From Tetrastigma voinierianum (Eukaryota; Streptophyta; Magnoliopsida; Vitales; Vitaceae), in the NCBI GenBank assembly GCA_016808115.1, contig JAEQBH010006849.1, forward strand, positions 30,447 to 94,446: DNA of 64,000 nt. The letters are read 5' to 3'. A program made the translations under genes and the position numbers. The notes beneath the pieces are model-generated. The model did no database searches, was not told the origin of the DNA, and saw only the letters and a list, made by a program, of their open reading frames with translations. Shown piece after piece: positions 33,955-47,401 of this stretch; within the stretch, counting starts at the first letter, position 1, and every line of letters begins with the position of its first letter.

Positions 33955-34184
33955 GGCAACTGATTTTACTGTTTCTTTGCGTTGATTTCCAACTATCATT
34001 TTCCTTCCAACTTCCCTGCTCTTTCCTTTTTCCCAGCCAAATTCCACTTGCTTTTCTATGTCGACTTTTCAACCACATATGCTTTGGTTAGTTATGATGA
34101 AAATGAAACCAACGTCAAGCTTATAACTGAGATTTTCTTTGTTTAACACTTTTTGCTTGATGAAAATGGAAGGAACTAACCGGT

Positions 34185-34295
34185 TTGACTCAAATGATAA
34201 AAGAGATGAGATGGTCATACGAAGAACTAGGATCGAATTAATAATAAAGTATACTTTATAATGTAATACGTAAAGTAAATATATGTAAAAAAAAA
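34185..34295 (+). repeat. SINE-like unit 1
   Basis: TTTGACTCAAATGATAAAAGAG at the start and TAGGATCGAATTA (a weak RNA polymerase III B box) are followed by a tail TAATGTAATACGTAAAGTAAAT and an A run. The tail closely matches that of the unit at 34424-34557. Confidence 0.45.
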
Positions 34296-34423
34296 TGGAA
34301 CGAACTAGCATCAAAGTTGTTAGTGATTTTCAACACCCATAGGTATATATGCTTGGTTATTGTCCAATAGTTTAAGGTTTTTTGGATAAGCAATATTTTT
34401 AAAAATAATTATCAATTGTCAAT

Positions 34424-34557
34424 AAGACTTAGCTCAAGTAGCTAAGAGCTCCGGTGGGCATGGAGAGGGTCCGGGGTTTGAGTTCTGGTTGGGACAAATT
34501 TATAAGAAACGGAATAGGATGATGTAATGCAAAGTAAATAGTTGTAAAAAAAAAAAT
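34424..34557 (+). repeat. tRNA-derived SINE-like unit 2
   Basis: TTAGCTCAAGTAGCTAAGAG (A-box region, 34429-34448) and GGGGTTTGAGTTCTGG (B-box region, 34473-34488) are spaced as in tRNA-derived promoters. The body ends GATGTAATGCAAAGTAAATA, a short spacer and A11. Plant SINEs have this plan. Target duplications were not found. Confidence 0.6.
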
Positions 34558-36411
34558 TATATATGATGGTTATGGAATAAAGCTGAAAAAAAATCAAGAA
34601 AGATAGAAATAGATTAATTTTTGTTCTTCAGAATATAAAAAAAAAAGGATGATTTTGAAAACAAAACAATATGTTTGCAGAGAATATTTTAGTTATTGTC
34701 ATTTGTTTTCTTGTTTAATACTTGAAAAAATAATGACATAAATATAAATAATGATGAAAAATAAAATATTATGTATGTGTAAATTTTGATTTTAATCGAA
34801 ATACAATCACCCAATATTTGAGATTTCGTATTAAAAATAATTATTCTACTAAACTGTATAAAATAAATAAAAAACGTTATTGATCTTTAAAATATCATTA
34901 TTGAAAAGTGTAATTATTTGTATGTGCAAATGTTCTAAAAGATCTCATAACAAAATATGATATTCTACACAATGCACATAATACGATGTGTCATACTTTA
35001 GAACCTTGATAAAAGGTTGGCGCACAAATTAAATGAGATGATGATGAGATAAAGCACACAGAGGTAACGCAGTTTGGCCAAGTCTATCTCCATGGGACTA
35101 TGCCTAGATGCAAACAGGTTCCACTACTTTGGATCAAGTTACACTCTGGACTTATATGATTAAAACTCCCTCCTTATATCAATGTCTTCCTTCATCATAT
35201 TCCTCTTCATGTATTTCAGAAGGAGATCTTTTTGTTCCCCCAACAACGTACAACACTTAAACATACTAGCTATCCAATTTCACCCAATGGAACTTATGTA
35301 TACATAATAATGTTCTCTCCGTAATTAAATAACACTTTATACCTATGGAAACTCCTTAACTCTTAAACCTTGAACCTTAGCTCGATCCTGGTCTAAAGAG
35401 ACCCTTGAAATGTATTATAATCTTGTATTTAATTGAGTGATTCATTATCAATTCATTATCATTTTGGATACTAGACTTTATCAAAACATTCTCTTTCTGT
35501 AACTCAACATTTTCTGAAGTTTGTTGGGGAGTTTTAGCATAACTAATGGCCTCATCAGGAGACATGAGTCAAGGAGAGTCCTACTACCCTGCGTAGACTC
35601 CTTTACATGTCGTGACTCTTTTTGTAACATCTCACGTGACATTTCATGTGACATTCCTTATTACATTTCTTGTGACAAACCTTGTGAACTCCATTGTCAT
35701 AGCCCTTGTTAAGAACGACAACACGCTACCATCAACAGTGAAACACATAAGCATTGAAGAACATCATGCCCAGAAACTTGGAGCTGTTTATTCATGAAGG
35801 TTTCTAAATGAAACCCCTAGCCAACCCTGGTTGTTACAACCAATAACCAGAAGACTCTCATCCTCACATGACTGACGCTCATCTCTAGTTTTTATAGCAT
35901 TCTTTAGTTACAATAGCCCTTAGCAGTAGGCTTACAAAACTAACCCTAAAAAATGAAACTAACTGTGGGGTCCAGCCCCATAAATGCTGCTGCAACAGCA
36001 GCATTTCATAAGGAGAAAAATCTTCTCCACCTTTACACTACGTCGACCAACTCGTGTCTATATGAATGAGAATTGGCATTTGTTTCTGCCAATGAAAATC
36101 GTTTTCATTTCTATCAATGAAATCCATACAAGAATCAAACCCTTATTTATAAATAGGTTTTGAGAAACATAATTAAAAAATAATTTTAGAAGATTAGAAA
36201 AAGTTTCATAAATCATTCTTTCAATCACATAGAATTGAAAGGATATATGTGAAACAGTCATAGTTATCATACCAGAGAGAGTTGTAAGAAATATAGTACT
36301 TTATAGAGAGTATTGAGAAGAAAAACAAAGAGGATTGTGATCATATCCTCGGTGTGTGACATCTTGTACTAGTGAGATGTCGTTTGTCAACTAGTGGCAG
36401 TGTTGGACTTT
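34558..36411. other. AT-rich intergenic DNA with possible LTR debris
   Basis: The part 35040-35160 (GGTAACGCAGTTTGGCCAAG...ACTTTGGATCAAGTTAC) resembles the phrase near the end of some copia LTRs in which a 'gttcggcc' box is followed by a 'ccactatg...' box. The part 35625-35690 holds four spaced TGTGAC or similar words. No gene, ends or primer site are seen. Confidence 0.3.
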
Positions 36412-37730
36412 GTTAGAGCATTTCCAACTATTCCCCATTTTTGACTCCATCTCCATATTTGGAAATTTGGACCCAAAAAATACACTCCGATCATCCTCCG
36501 TTTCCATCTTTATATTTGGAGATGTGAATAATTGCATCTCAAATATGAACCCCACTATTCATATCTCCAATTTTAAAGATTTGAATAATAATTATTATTC
36601 ACTTATTATTTTGATATTATATTACTATTCTCTCATTATTTTATTCTTATAATAATAAAATAATTATTTTAACTCTAATATTTTATAACATATTTTATTT
36701 TTAAGAATTTATTATATTTATTTTTATTATTTATTAATTATTAATTTATTAATTTAGAATTATTTTTCATACCTAAAATAATTTTAATAAACTTGAATAA
36801 TTTAAATTTTTATTAAATTTATTTTTATAATGATATAATACATTTTTATTATATTGCAAATATAAGGCATTAAGATTTCAATTAACTAATTCAATAATTT
36901 CTTATAAATAAAAATACAACTTCAAATTGAAAATAAAAAATAACATAGAGATTACATCACTTAATCATTTACTTAAACTAATATATTTAAGCTACAAGAA
37001 ACATTGTTGTTATACCTTTTCACAAAAATACTCAATTAATTCATTTCGAAGTGCATAATGAGTTTTTTTTTTATCTTTAGTTTGTTTATGACGAGCAAGA
37101 AACGTGAGTATTTCAAGGTGAAAAAATGGAGATTATTGAAAAATGATTCGTAAATCCAAAGTAAGTGGATAAAGTGGTTATAATTATGGTCATTTTAGTA
37201 ATTTTAATGAATATGACGGTGGAAATTATGGAGGTGATATACCATTATATTAGTTTTTAAATTGTATTTTTATCATTTGGTTAATGTAATTTTATTATGT
37301 AGCTTTTATTAATATTGTTTTATTTTCTAATATAATATGCTGCTCTATAATATAATATTATTAGTTTAAAATACATGTTTAGGTTTTTAATACATTTTTA
37401 TTTATTAGAATTTTATTTATTTAATATAATTTCATATTTATGTTTAAATAAAATTTTTTTTTTCATATATCATATTCTTAAAAATATTTTAATTTGATAA
37501 AATAAAGATTTGAAGAATGAATAGTAATTTGAAGTTAAAAATGGAGATTGATGGTGGAAGTTGAAAATCTAAAAAGCAGGCCTTATCGTCTCCAACTATG
37601 ACAAAAATATGCCAATTTATAGTTGGAAACTGAGATTTATGATCGGAGATTGTACCGAGCCGATTGCCGGAGTCAAAAATCAAAATATGGCAGAGAGGAG
37701 AATCTAAGTAGTAACACGCAATCAAGTGAT
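36412..37730. other. Possible DNA-transposon remnant, very AT-rich
   Basis: AGAGCATTTCCAACTATTCC at 36414 looks like the 'GAGCATCTCCAA' terminus of many plant DNA transposons and MITEs. Inverted partners of the TCCAACTAT word occur at 37590-37635 (CTCCAACTATGAC, TAGTTGGAAAC). The interior is about 85% A+T without a transposase frame. Ends and target duplication are not resolved. Confidence 0.25.
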
Positions 37731-38039
37731 TTTATATTATTTTTTTTAATAAACAATTCATATGTTTTTCAAAAATATTTATATATTACATGAAGAATAT
37801 ATTTTTTAAAATATCATTATATTTATATATTTTAATCTTTGATAATATAAAAAATAAATAAGCCCCTACATGATATATTATTATTTTTCATAATAAAGTA
37901 TTCATATGTTTCTAAAAAATAATTATACTAAATAAAGAACATATTTTTAAAGTACAAATTATTATAAAAATAATACATAAAACTTAATTAAAAATTAAAA
38001 GATATCAATATATATTTATATATAAAATTTAAAATTATT
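37731..38039. other. AT-rich spacer
   Basis: No features beyond A/T runs; it precedes the truncated viral sequence. Confidence 0.4.
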
Positions 38040-38400
38040 TTATATTTTAATAAAATATATGTACATATATATTATATTATATTTAAGATATCCTTGGTTC
38101 AACCACCGATTGACCACTGACCATGAGCAGATTAAATTTTCCGATTCACTTACCATTAACTTTCCTGAATATCCTGATTTACAGTCAAATTTACTGTAAT
38201 AGTTTTTCCCTCTTGCTAAATTTATTAATATTTCCTTATTAGGGATATAATATTCATCAAATTTAATATTTTTATTCACTTCCTTATAATTTCACCATTC
38301 TTGTTTTCCTCTTTTTATCTCGTTATGTTTTCTTACCATAAAAGCGAGGCGCTACTATGTAGGCTTTACTTTCTCTTATGAGATTCATTTGCATTAATTC
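38040..38400 (-). pseudogene. Caulimovirid reverse transcriptase, N-terminal fragment
   Basis: The minus frame contains YYIPNKEILIN and YYSKFDCKSGY. This matches the region of caulimovirid RT in which a (Y/D).(I/L)P.K motif is followed about 15 residues later by (K/S)FD.KSG(F/Y)W with the first catalytic Asp. After KSGY the similarity ends, so the polymerase is truncated before its second active-site motif. Stops occur upstream near 38280-38330. Confidence 0.65.
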
Positions 38401-38960
38401 ACTAATTTGTATTTTAAAATCTTTTATATCTTCCTGTGAATTTATCATTGGTCTTACTCTAATAATTTGCTCAAGATCTATCATTTCTAATTAATAGTAG
38501 ATTTTTGTCTTTTCCCAATATTTCAATGGGTTATTATTAAAATTTTCTTTTAATTTTTCACATGTGTCATGGACTGTTACTTTATATGTAATAAATTTAT
38601 TTATTTTCTTTGTCCTCCATTTTCTAGCATTCTGATCATAATTTATTCTAAAATGTTTTATTATTCTAGGTACTCTTATCTAGTGGTTACAAGGTGTTTT
38701 AAATATTATAATATAGATTATTTGTTGATATATTGAGAATTGTTGTAAAAAGTCATTTTTTAATATAATATCACATTCTATATTGTCATATTGATAAACG
38801 TTTCCAATTTTTACTATCTTATTATGAATCATTATTTATACGCTTTCTTTATGTTTTGTAATTCTTTCTTTATTTCCAATCATACTTTTATGGAATTTTA
38901 GTATCTTTTCATTCTTTTAATAAAAAGCTTTTTAAATATTGTTATTTTATCCTGTATCTA

Positions 38961-40360
38961 TTAATTCACATTTATATAACTTAGTTTTACGGAATATTTA
39001 CTATTATAAATACCATAGTAAGGGAATGTGATTTCTTTCATTTTGTCTTTCAAAAAATACGAATGTCTTCTATATATTTCTATTCCTTCTTTCGTAATCT
39101 TATATTTATCTAATCTATCTAGGAAACCATTTCCTAAGAGAATATCATAATATCCATTTCCTAAGAGAATATCATAATATCCATCTCCTTGCATTTTATT
39201 ATAATTGTAACAATCTACTAAGGTTATCCCTTGTAATCTTATGGTATTTCTACCTTTAAATTACATTTTTTAATGTTTGACCATCATAATTTTTAAAAAC
39301 ATATGAGAGCTTGTTAACTTCCTATCATTTCACATTTATTAGCTTGAATATGGTTTGCAACTACTTTAATATCTATTAAAATTTTTGTTTCTTCAACTTT
39401 TTTTTCTCCATTGCAATAATTTCCTTTTATTAGGAAAGGTGGATGTACCTCTTCTCTTATTATTTGGAAACTTCTTCTCCTTGTATTATTTCTACTATTA
39501 TTTCCTATTAAGGAATTTCCCTTAAATATGGGTAAATCAATTCTTTGTATATAATCTTCTTAAGGAATATCATTTTCAAGACTTAAAATGCAATTTATTG
39601 GTATTTCTATTCTATCCAGCTTTTGAGGTTCTATTATTTCAACAATTTCTTTACATTCATCATTAATTTCAATAAATGGCTTATCTTGGTAAATTTTTCC
39701 ATAGTTTGAGTTTGATAGTGTGTACAAAGAACTATAATACATTGTCATTACATTATTGTCTTCATTTGTAAAATCATTCCTTAAAAATTTGAAATATAAG
39801 CTTAGACTATTATCAAAATCTTTATCTCCTAAATTAATATTATATTTTGGGTAACATGTGAATATCAATTTTGTATATACTAAATTTCCTTGGATACTTC
39901 CTAGGTGGTTTTCATGTGTTTGTATCAATCTTTATTATGTAAACTTAGAGCTTTATTGGTGTATAGATTTTCGAAATAGCCAGTTTTATTATTATATTAC
40001 TCTTGATAAATATACATATTTCATTTTTCTCTTATTTTTTAACTTTTTATCTTACTTAATGTTTCATTTATAGTTTCTTTGGTTAATAAATTAAGTTTTA
40101 TGTTTCTTTTAGCCTTGTTAAGTGTTATACTTCTTTCTATCTTTTGATATTCATGGATTGTATATTTTTGTACGCATATATCTTTTATTTAGGTATTTTA
40201 GTAATCCTTCTTCTAGGGCTTTCAGATCAAAATTTAGATTTTGAATTTTCTATAATTTTCTATTATCAAAAGCGTTTTTCAATCTATATCCTTCTTGATC
40301 TTCTTTAGCACTAATAACTTCAAATTCATAAATATCATCTTCTTCAATTATTTCCTTGCT
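38961..40360 (-). pseudogene. Caulimovirid protease region, broken
   Basis: At 39120-39194 the minus frame has DILLGNGFLDRLDKYKITKEG, recognisable from pararetroviral aspartic proteases where a D(I/V)(I/L)LGN.F box follows the active site. A direct 30-bp duplication here repeats the GNGYYDILL segment. The frame at 39560-39928 is open for about 120 codons and lies between coat and protease. I do not recognise a domain in it. Confidence 0.55.
39122..39183 (-). repeat. 30-bp tandem duplication in viral sequence
   Basis: The word CATTTCCTAAGAGAATATCA, with its continuation to ATAATATC, occurs twice in succession. It adds about ten codons to the protease region without changing frame. Confidence 0.9.
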
Positions 40361-40365
40361 CATTC

Positions 40366-40957
40366 TATATCACTTTTTGAGGAACTATTGTCATTTCACT
40401 ATAAACACTACTCATTTCACTATAAAAACTTATTATACTTTCTAAATCATCTTCCTTATTTTCTCCCCATATGATAAATGTCTTTTTCTCTTTTTGACAT
40501 TCATTATTGTAATGTCATAATTCTCCACATTTCCAACATTTACATTTGCATTTGCTTTTGTCTTTTGATGTATTTTGTGTAATATTCATCATTTTATAAT
40601 TAAATATTTTCTTGTAATATTTTTTAAATGGTTTTCTCCATTCTTTTCTAAATCTTTTATATTTTGTAAATCTTCTTCTTGACTTTCCTAATTGTTTTCC
40701 AATTTTTCTTTTCTTATACACTTTACACCTCCATTTTCCTGTGATGTTATCTATTTTGTCACAAAATACATTTTCACTATTTCTTGCACCTTTTATAATA
40801 TACCTCTGGGTGCATAACTCTGCTAATCTTTTCTTTAAAAAATTATATTATGGCTCCTAAAGTATCGTCATCTTCTATTCTTATCTTTTCATATTCTTCT
40901 TAGAAATAATTATTCCATTTTAGGTAGCTTCTCATAGTATGTATTTGCTAAGATTGT
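40366..40957 (-). pseudogene. Caulimovirid coat protein, C-terminal part with CCHC knuckle
   Basis: A very basic stretch (40600-40715: Lys/Arg-rich, including KKRKIGKQLGKSRRRF) is followed by a CX2CX4HX4C zinc knuckle at 40497-40538. This is the nucleic-acid-binding end of pararetroviral coat proteins. An in-frame stop lies inside the knuckle, so it is inactive. The frame continues to an acidic tail ending near 40366. Confidence 0.7.
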
Positions 40958-41009
40958 CATATTGTAAAACCTGGGAAAATTAGAAATTTAAAAAAAAAAA
41001 GGCAACATG

Positions 41010-41037
41010 ATAATAATAATAATAATAATAATAATAA
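41010..41037. repeat. (AAT)n microsatellite
   Basis: About nine AAT/TAA units near the start of the solo LTR. Confidence 0.95.
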
Positions 41038-42364
41038 ATTCCCATAATGGTTCAAGGAAGCCTAGAACATTCTCTAGATCTCGGATGGCCAGTAAGATTT
41101 GCGCCCGTTAAATTAGGTCTCGCGAAGTCTAGTGACCCAGAAACGTTTTGTCGAATTCTAAGACAGTCGGAATATTTTTACAATTTTCTGGGTGATAAGT
41201 CGTCAGTGACACCAGGGACGAGATTTTTACGAAAATCTTAGAAGTCAGGAAATGGCTTGAGCTAATTTCATTTAATCTAAATTGAACTGAAAAGAAATAA
41301 ATTATTTTGGGATAGAAATGGACCCGAATGAGAGATAGACATTGTGCCATGTATCAAAATAAAAAAAGAAAAAGAAAAAGAAAAGGATAAAAAAAAAAAA
41401 CAAAGTCAAAAGAAAAGAAAATGAGGAGGAAGGGACGGAGGGATAGTGAGGCGTGGAGATGAGAGAGGGGAGGAGAGAAGCTCTGGCTTCTCTCTCGCGA
41501 TCTGGAATCGAGTGATCAGATCTCGGCGGGCCAAGATCTAAAGTTCATCTACTTGACGAGGGCTACACATGGGTATAAAAAACACGAGATTTCGTCGAGG
41601 ATTCGCATGAAGAGTTTGGGAAATCAAAGGTTTCGGGTTTAGGGAGTGTCTACGAGACTTCCTAGAATTTTTTCTACGCTTAAAGAGGTAGGAGTTTTCT
41701 CTTATTTGATTTAATTCCTGTTTAAAGTCCATTCAATGGTTAGGATTTTTTTATCGGGGGCTGGGAATGGCTAATCGATTGTGTTATACTGTGTTATTCA
41801 CAGTGTAGTCCCAGGTTAGGACTGAGTGTATTGTGTTATTCACAGTGTAATCCGGGTTAGGACAGAGTACAATGGATTATAGGGTTTATTATCCTACTTT
41901 TATTAATTTATGTCCGTGGGCCATTAAATGGACCGGTTTTGGTTTTGGGGCCGTAAACGGCCGTGTGGCACAATTTCCCACATTGGGACTGAGTTTTGGT
42001 GGTTGGAACGGTTTTCGAACTGTCCCTGGATGAACCTAGGGTTGGTTTGTTTTCAGAACTTGTCGTATACCTTGAAAATGTGTTTGATGTGGGTTTTGTG
42101 CCATGTTTATGGCTAATTTGGCGTTCCAAATTGGGATAGGTTGGTTGTTGGGTGAATAAGATACTTATAGGACGATTTTTAGTGAAAATACGCCTGGCTT
42201 GAAGCAAAGGCCTTTGGCACGCTACGGCGTGTGACACGCCATGGTGTGCAGCGGACACCTTCTGTGTAGCAAGCAAGCTGTTGCCACGCCCGCGGCGTGT
42301 ACGACAAGCTATCTTGGGTGGGGATACGGGCGTCATTTCCTATTTGTTTGCCTACAATTTTGGA

Positions 42365-42720
42365 CCGGTTATAACTTATTCGTTCGAACTCCGTTTTAGG
42401 TGTTCTTAGACTCTATGGAAAGCCTATTGAGTCAATAATCTATCCATATGCCTGTGGAGGGAACTTGGTGTCCAAAACCTTGCTAAAAGTTGGTGTTTGT
42501 ACCAAGTGTGCAGATGGGACACAATGGTCATATTTCTGATTGTGTGCCTCCAACTTCGAACAACCATATCTTTCGCGTCCGAACTCCAATTCGTGTGTTA
42601 TTGGACTCTACGGAAATCCCCTTGAGTCTAGAATTTGGCCATATGCCTGTGAATGACATTTTGTGCCCACATATTTTTTGAAAATTTAATTGTAGCACCA
42701 AGTGTGCAAATCGCTTGGTT
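42365..42720 (+). repeat. Internal duplication in the solo LTR
   Basis: Two tandem copies of about 200 bp. Each has a TCGAACTCC/TCCGAACTCC box, GACTCTA(T/C)GGAAA, CATATGCCTGTG and ACCAAGTGTGCA (first at about 42380-42510, second at about 42580-42710). The same unit occurs once at 61245-61385. Confidence 0.7.
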
Positions 42721-42794
42721 GTGATGATGCGTGTGGTCTAATACATTAAAATTGGTGTATGTTGGTTAGTGATTATATGCATGTTGATATAATT

Positions 42795-44800
42795 TGTTAG
42801 ACCCGAGAAATTCCAATTTCTGGAAAAATGGCAAAATCGTAATTTTGATTACAAAATTGTTATTTCGGTTAAAAATCCAGAATTTATTATCTAGATCTCA
42901 GATGATGAAACGGATTTCACTGTTGGAATCGTCTCGCGAAATCTAGCTAGCACGTAAAATTTCGTCAAATTCAAGGCGGTCGAATTTGCGATTTTTTTGA
43001 ACCACTTGCTTGATTCGGGTGCTAAAGCGATTTACCGATCATGACGAAAGTCACATATGCTGCGTACTCATATTGCCATAAGTGGCATGAGTAGAAATGA
43101 TGAAATGGATGGTAGAGATAGAGTCGAATATCAAAACTGGGAAAAGAAGGACAAAATGGTCATTTTTGGAAAAGTTAAGTCACAAAAAGACAAAATTGTA
43201 AATATGACTTGTCTTCTCCAAATGTTAAAAGAACAAAAACGATGGGAAAGAAGCGAGGAGATTTCACGATTGGGTTTCCGTTTGGGAGATTTTAGAGAGA
43301 GAGGCACTTCTCTGCCAAGGCATCGGCGATCCGATCGTCGGCGGAGTCTTCGATCTGAAGGGAAGGCACGCTCTGCGACGGAGAGGGGCTTGGCGTGGGT
43401 ACCGGATTTAAGGGAGTGCAAGATGAGCTCCTTGAGGTAGGAGGTTTCTCCTACTTGGGTTTTATTCCTTTAAGTACTTTGTCGATGTTTGGTCGAATGA
43501 GGTAGAGTGAGGGGGCCTGATCGGTCAGGCAACAGGACCGGAATTGATAAAATTTTAGACGCCCCGAATGGGCGGCCGTGGCGCCATAGCTGATTTGGGT
43601 TGTTAAATCTTGAAATTTTGTATTAAATCATGTATTGGTTTGTATGAGGTCAGGAATGGTCGTGAATTGCGGGTTCACTAAGTGAACCGATGAATTGTGA
43701 TTTTTCCAAGAATAGTAACCGAGGGTTTCACTATTCCCGAAACAGTGTTCTCAAAATATATTTTTGTGTGAAAATGTGTTTAATCGAGTGATTCAAGTTG
43801 AATTGCTCGTATTTGATCATTAGCACAAATGAGCTAATTTTGATGTATGAAATGGTATGACATGATTGTGTGAATTAAATGTTTTGTAAATATATGCATG
43901 TTTATATATTTACATGTGAATTAGACTGTATTGGAATTGGCATACATGCATTCCATATGCACTAGAACACCCTAGGACTATAAGAGTGAGTGCATGAGAT
44001 GAGTCTAGAGAAAATGGTTCGGAGGGTCGTCTAAAATGTTAATTATCGGAGGGTAGTCAAACTAAAAATATCAATGCGTCGGAGACGGCCCAATTGATAT
44101 ACATGGAGGGTAGTCCATAAATAATATCAATCGTCGAAGGCGACAGATTGATATATATACACATGGAGGGTTGTCCCTGAACAAAACAAAATAATAGATT
44201 CTGCATACGAGGGCTTAGAGTGTGAAGTCGATGAGGACTCGGCTACGAGATGATGAGTTAGACATTCAAGTAGGATCATGCATTTTGCTTGAATGTGTGT
44301 TTATTCCCTGGAACATTACCTTTGCACTTAGGTAGAGGAAGTAGCCCACTTAGGGGCGATTCACTGCGGGCATTAGCTCACCTGTCGAGGATATTATTTT
44401 ACCGGTACGGGGGCGTGAGAGGACGGCTCGTCCACGAGGCCGAGTTTGTGAAAAGCTAGGGTTTGTGGCTTTGATGATTTATACATGTATGTCGAGAATT
44501 CTCTAATTTTGATATATGTGTTATATAAAGTAAATTATTAACTCTTAGAACTATTGGACATAGTTGGTATGTTTCTGAGATATTGTTATGAGTAATGTTT
44601 ATGGACCCAGTGGTCGTTTTTACTCATGTGATGATATATTGAATTTGTTGGAGACGAGGTTTATACGGGTATTGTATTTGGGTAGAGGCTCCCGTACAAA
44701 GAAGGCGGCGCCGATTTTCTGAGTGGAGTCGGGTAACCCGACATCCACTTGTATTTCACGGGTTGTGTTAGTCAAGCGGACCGGGTTTGGGCGTCCACCG
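42795..44800 (+). repeat. 5' LTR of the Tekay-type element
   Basis: It starts TGTTAGACCCGAGAAATTCC and matches 50896-52846 throughout. The end is uncertain by about three bases: CCA at 44797 gives the usual TG...CA, while the target duplication at the other end suggests 44800. It contains a GGAGGGT(A/T)GTCC repeat cluster (44029-44171). Confidence 0.88.
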
Positions 44801-44803
44801 GCT

Positions 44804-44815
44804 TGGTATCGGAGC
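44804..44815 (+). other. Primer binding site of the Tekay-type element
   Basis: TGGTATCGGAGC, a few bases after the LTR, differs by one base from TGGTATCAGAGC, the complement of the initiator tRNA-Met end. Confidence 0.7.
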
Positions 44816-44829
44816 GTGGGTATCACGAA

Positions 44830-46258
<1,429 letters not shown>

Positions 46259-47395
46259 GCTAGTGGGGACGAGGCGTAGGGCGTCCACGAGAGTGCTGGT
46301 CGGGCACCGCAGACATTTGACTAACCGTCGGTATTTGATCGTGAGCCTTTCTTGGGGCGTAGGTGTTCACGCGGCTGCTATCGCACAAGCTATATAGCGG
46401 GTAGTCAGGGAGGACCTAGTAACCTCCCGGAGATTTAGAGCGCACCACCCTCCAGGCATTCACGGGAGGGGGCAGGTGGTGCGAGACCATTGGTTTTATG
46501 CGGATCGAGAGCGTCTTTGGAGGTATGGAGATCACCTCCGTGCGACCCGAGATCGGGTGTTTGCATTCCCGGCTAGGCGAGGCTCGGGTATGGTGCGAGA
46601 TGGGCTGGGACTTCTAGAGACTTAGAGGTTGCTGCTTCATGGGCAGTTTCAAGAAATTTGTTCATGGGTAAGTACCTCCGAGAGCTGCCGAGGCATGCAA
46701 AGGCTCGAGGAGTTCCTAGAGAGTAGTAGAGGCGATGAGCGTGATGAATTTACGTGGCTAGATTCACGAGAGTTGCTTGGATTCTTGTGATTCACGTGTG
46801 CCAGGCTGGCCAAGGTGAGAGGTCGAGAATGGGTGAAGTTGTCCATTCGAGATTCGGGATATAAGGACTCGCCTATAGGATATGGATTCCATGGTTGGGA
46901 CGGCCCTTACCATAGAGAGAGAGATGGAGGATGCTCGAGCACTCGAGATCACGAGTGTTGAAGTAGAGGAAGAGACCAATCCAGTCTTCTTCTGAGTTGG
47001 GGGAGAGGGGGAAGAGCGGGAGAGCTTCTGGGTTAGGAGTTCAGTGCGACATCAGGCAGGACAAAAATGAGAGTTGCCCGGTCGGGCGGACCAGGTGGTG
47101 TGTTACCATTGTCGACGCTGGGCATGAGACGGGGATTGCCCAGGCGGGGATCGAGGGTTTTGGGACGGCACAGTCCGGTCGGTCGCAAGGCGAGGAGAGA
47201 GGATCTGATGCGTTCCTCCCACAACCGCGGTACAGAGCGGGGAGCCGGGTCTGGTTTGAGATCTGCGGGCACCCGTATTTCCTGACGAGGCGAGAGGCTA
47301 GAGTATGGGTAGGCGAGGGCGGGGCCCGCGAGCGGGGACATCGAGGAGTCCGGGGCGTGTCTGCGCCGTCACACCGCGGGTTGAGTTAGCAAGAT
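46259..47395 (+). pseudogene. Chromovirus gag, heavily broken
   Basis: ATGGCTAGTGGGGACGAG at 46259 probably starts gag, but a stop follows within eight codons. The capsid part cannot be followed. At 47099-47135 the sequence reads CYHCRR and, after a one-base shift, GHETG. This is a remnant of the CX2CX4HX4C nucleocapsid knuckle. Just before it, a Glu-rich stretch (REMEDARALEITS) resembles the linker preceding the knuckle in Tekay gag. Confidence 0.55.
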
Positions 47396-47401
47396 CAGCC
47401 A

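Noticed and set aside
47033..47341. Minus-strand open frame of 102 codons
   Set aside because: It is antisense to chromovirus gag, without a motif.
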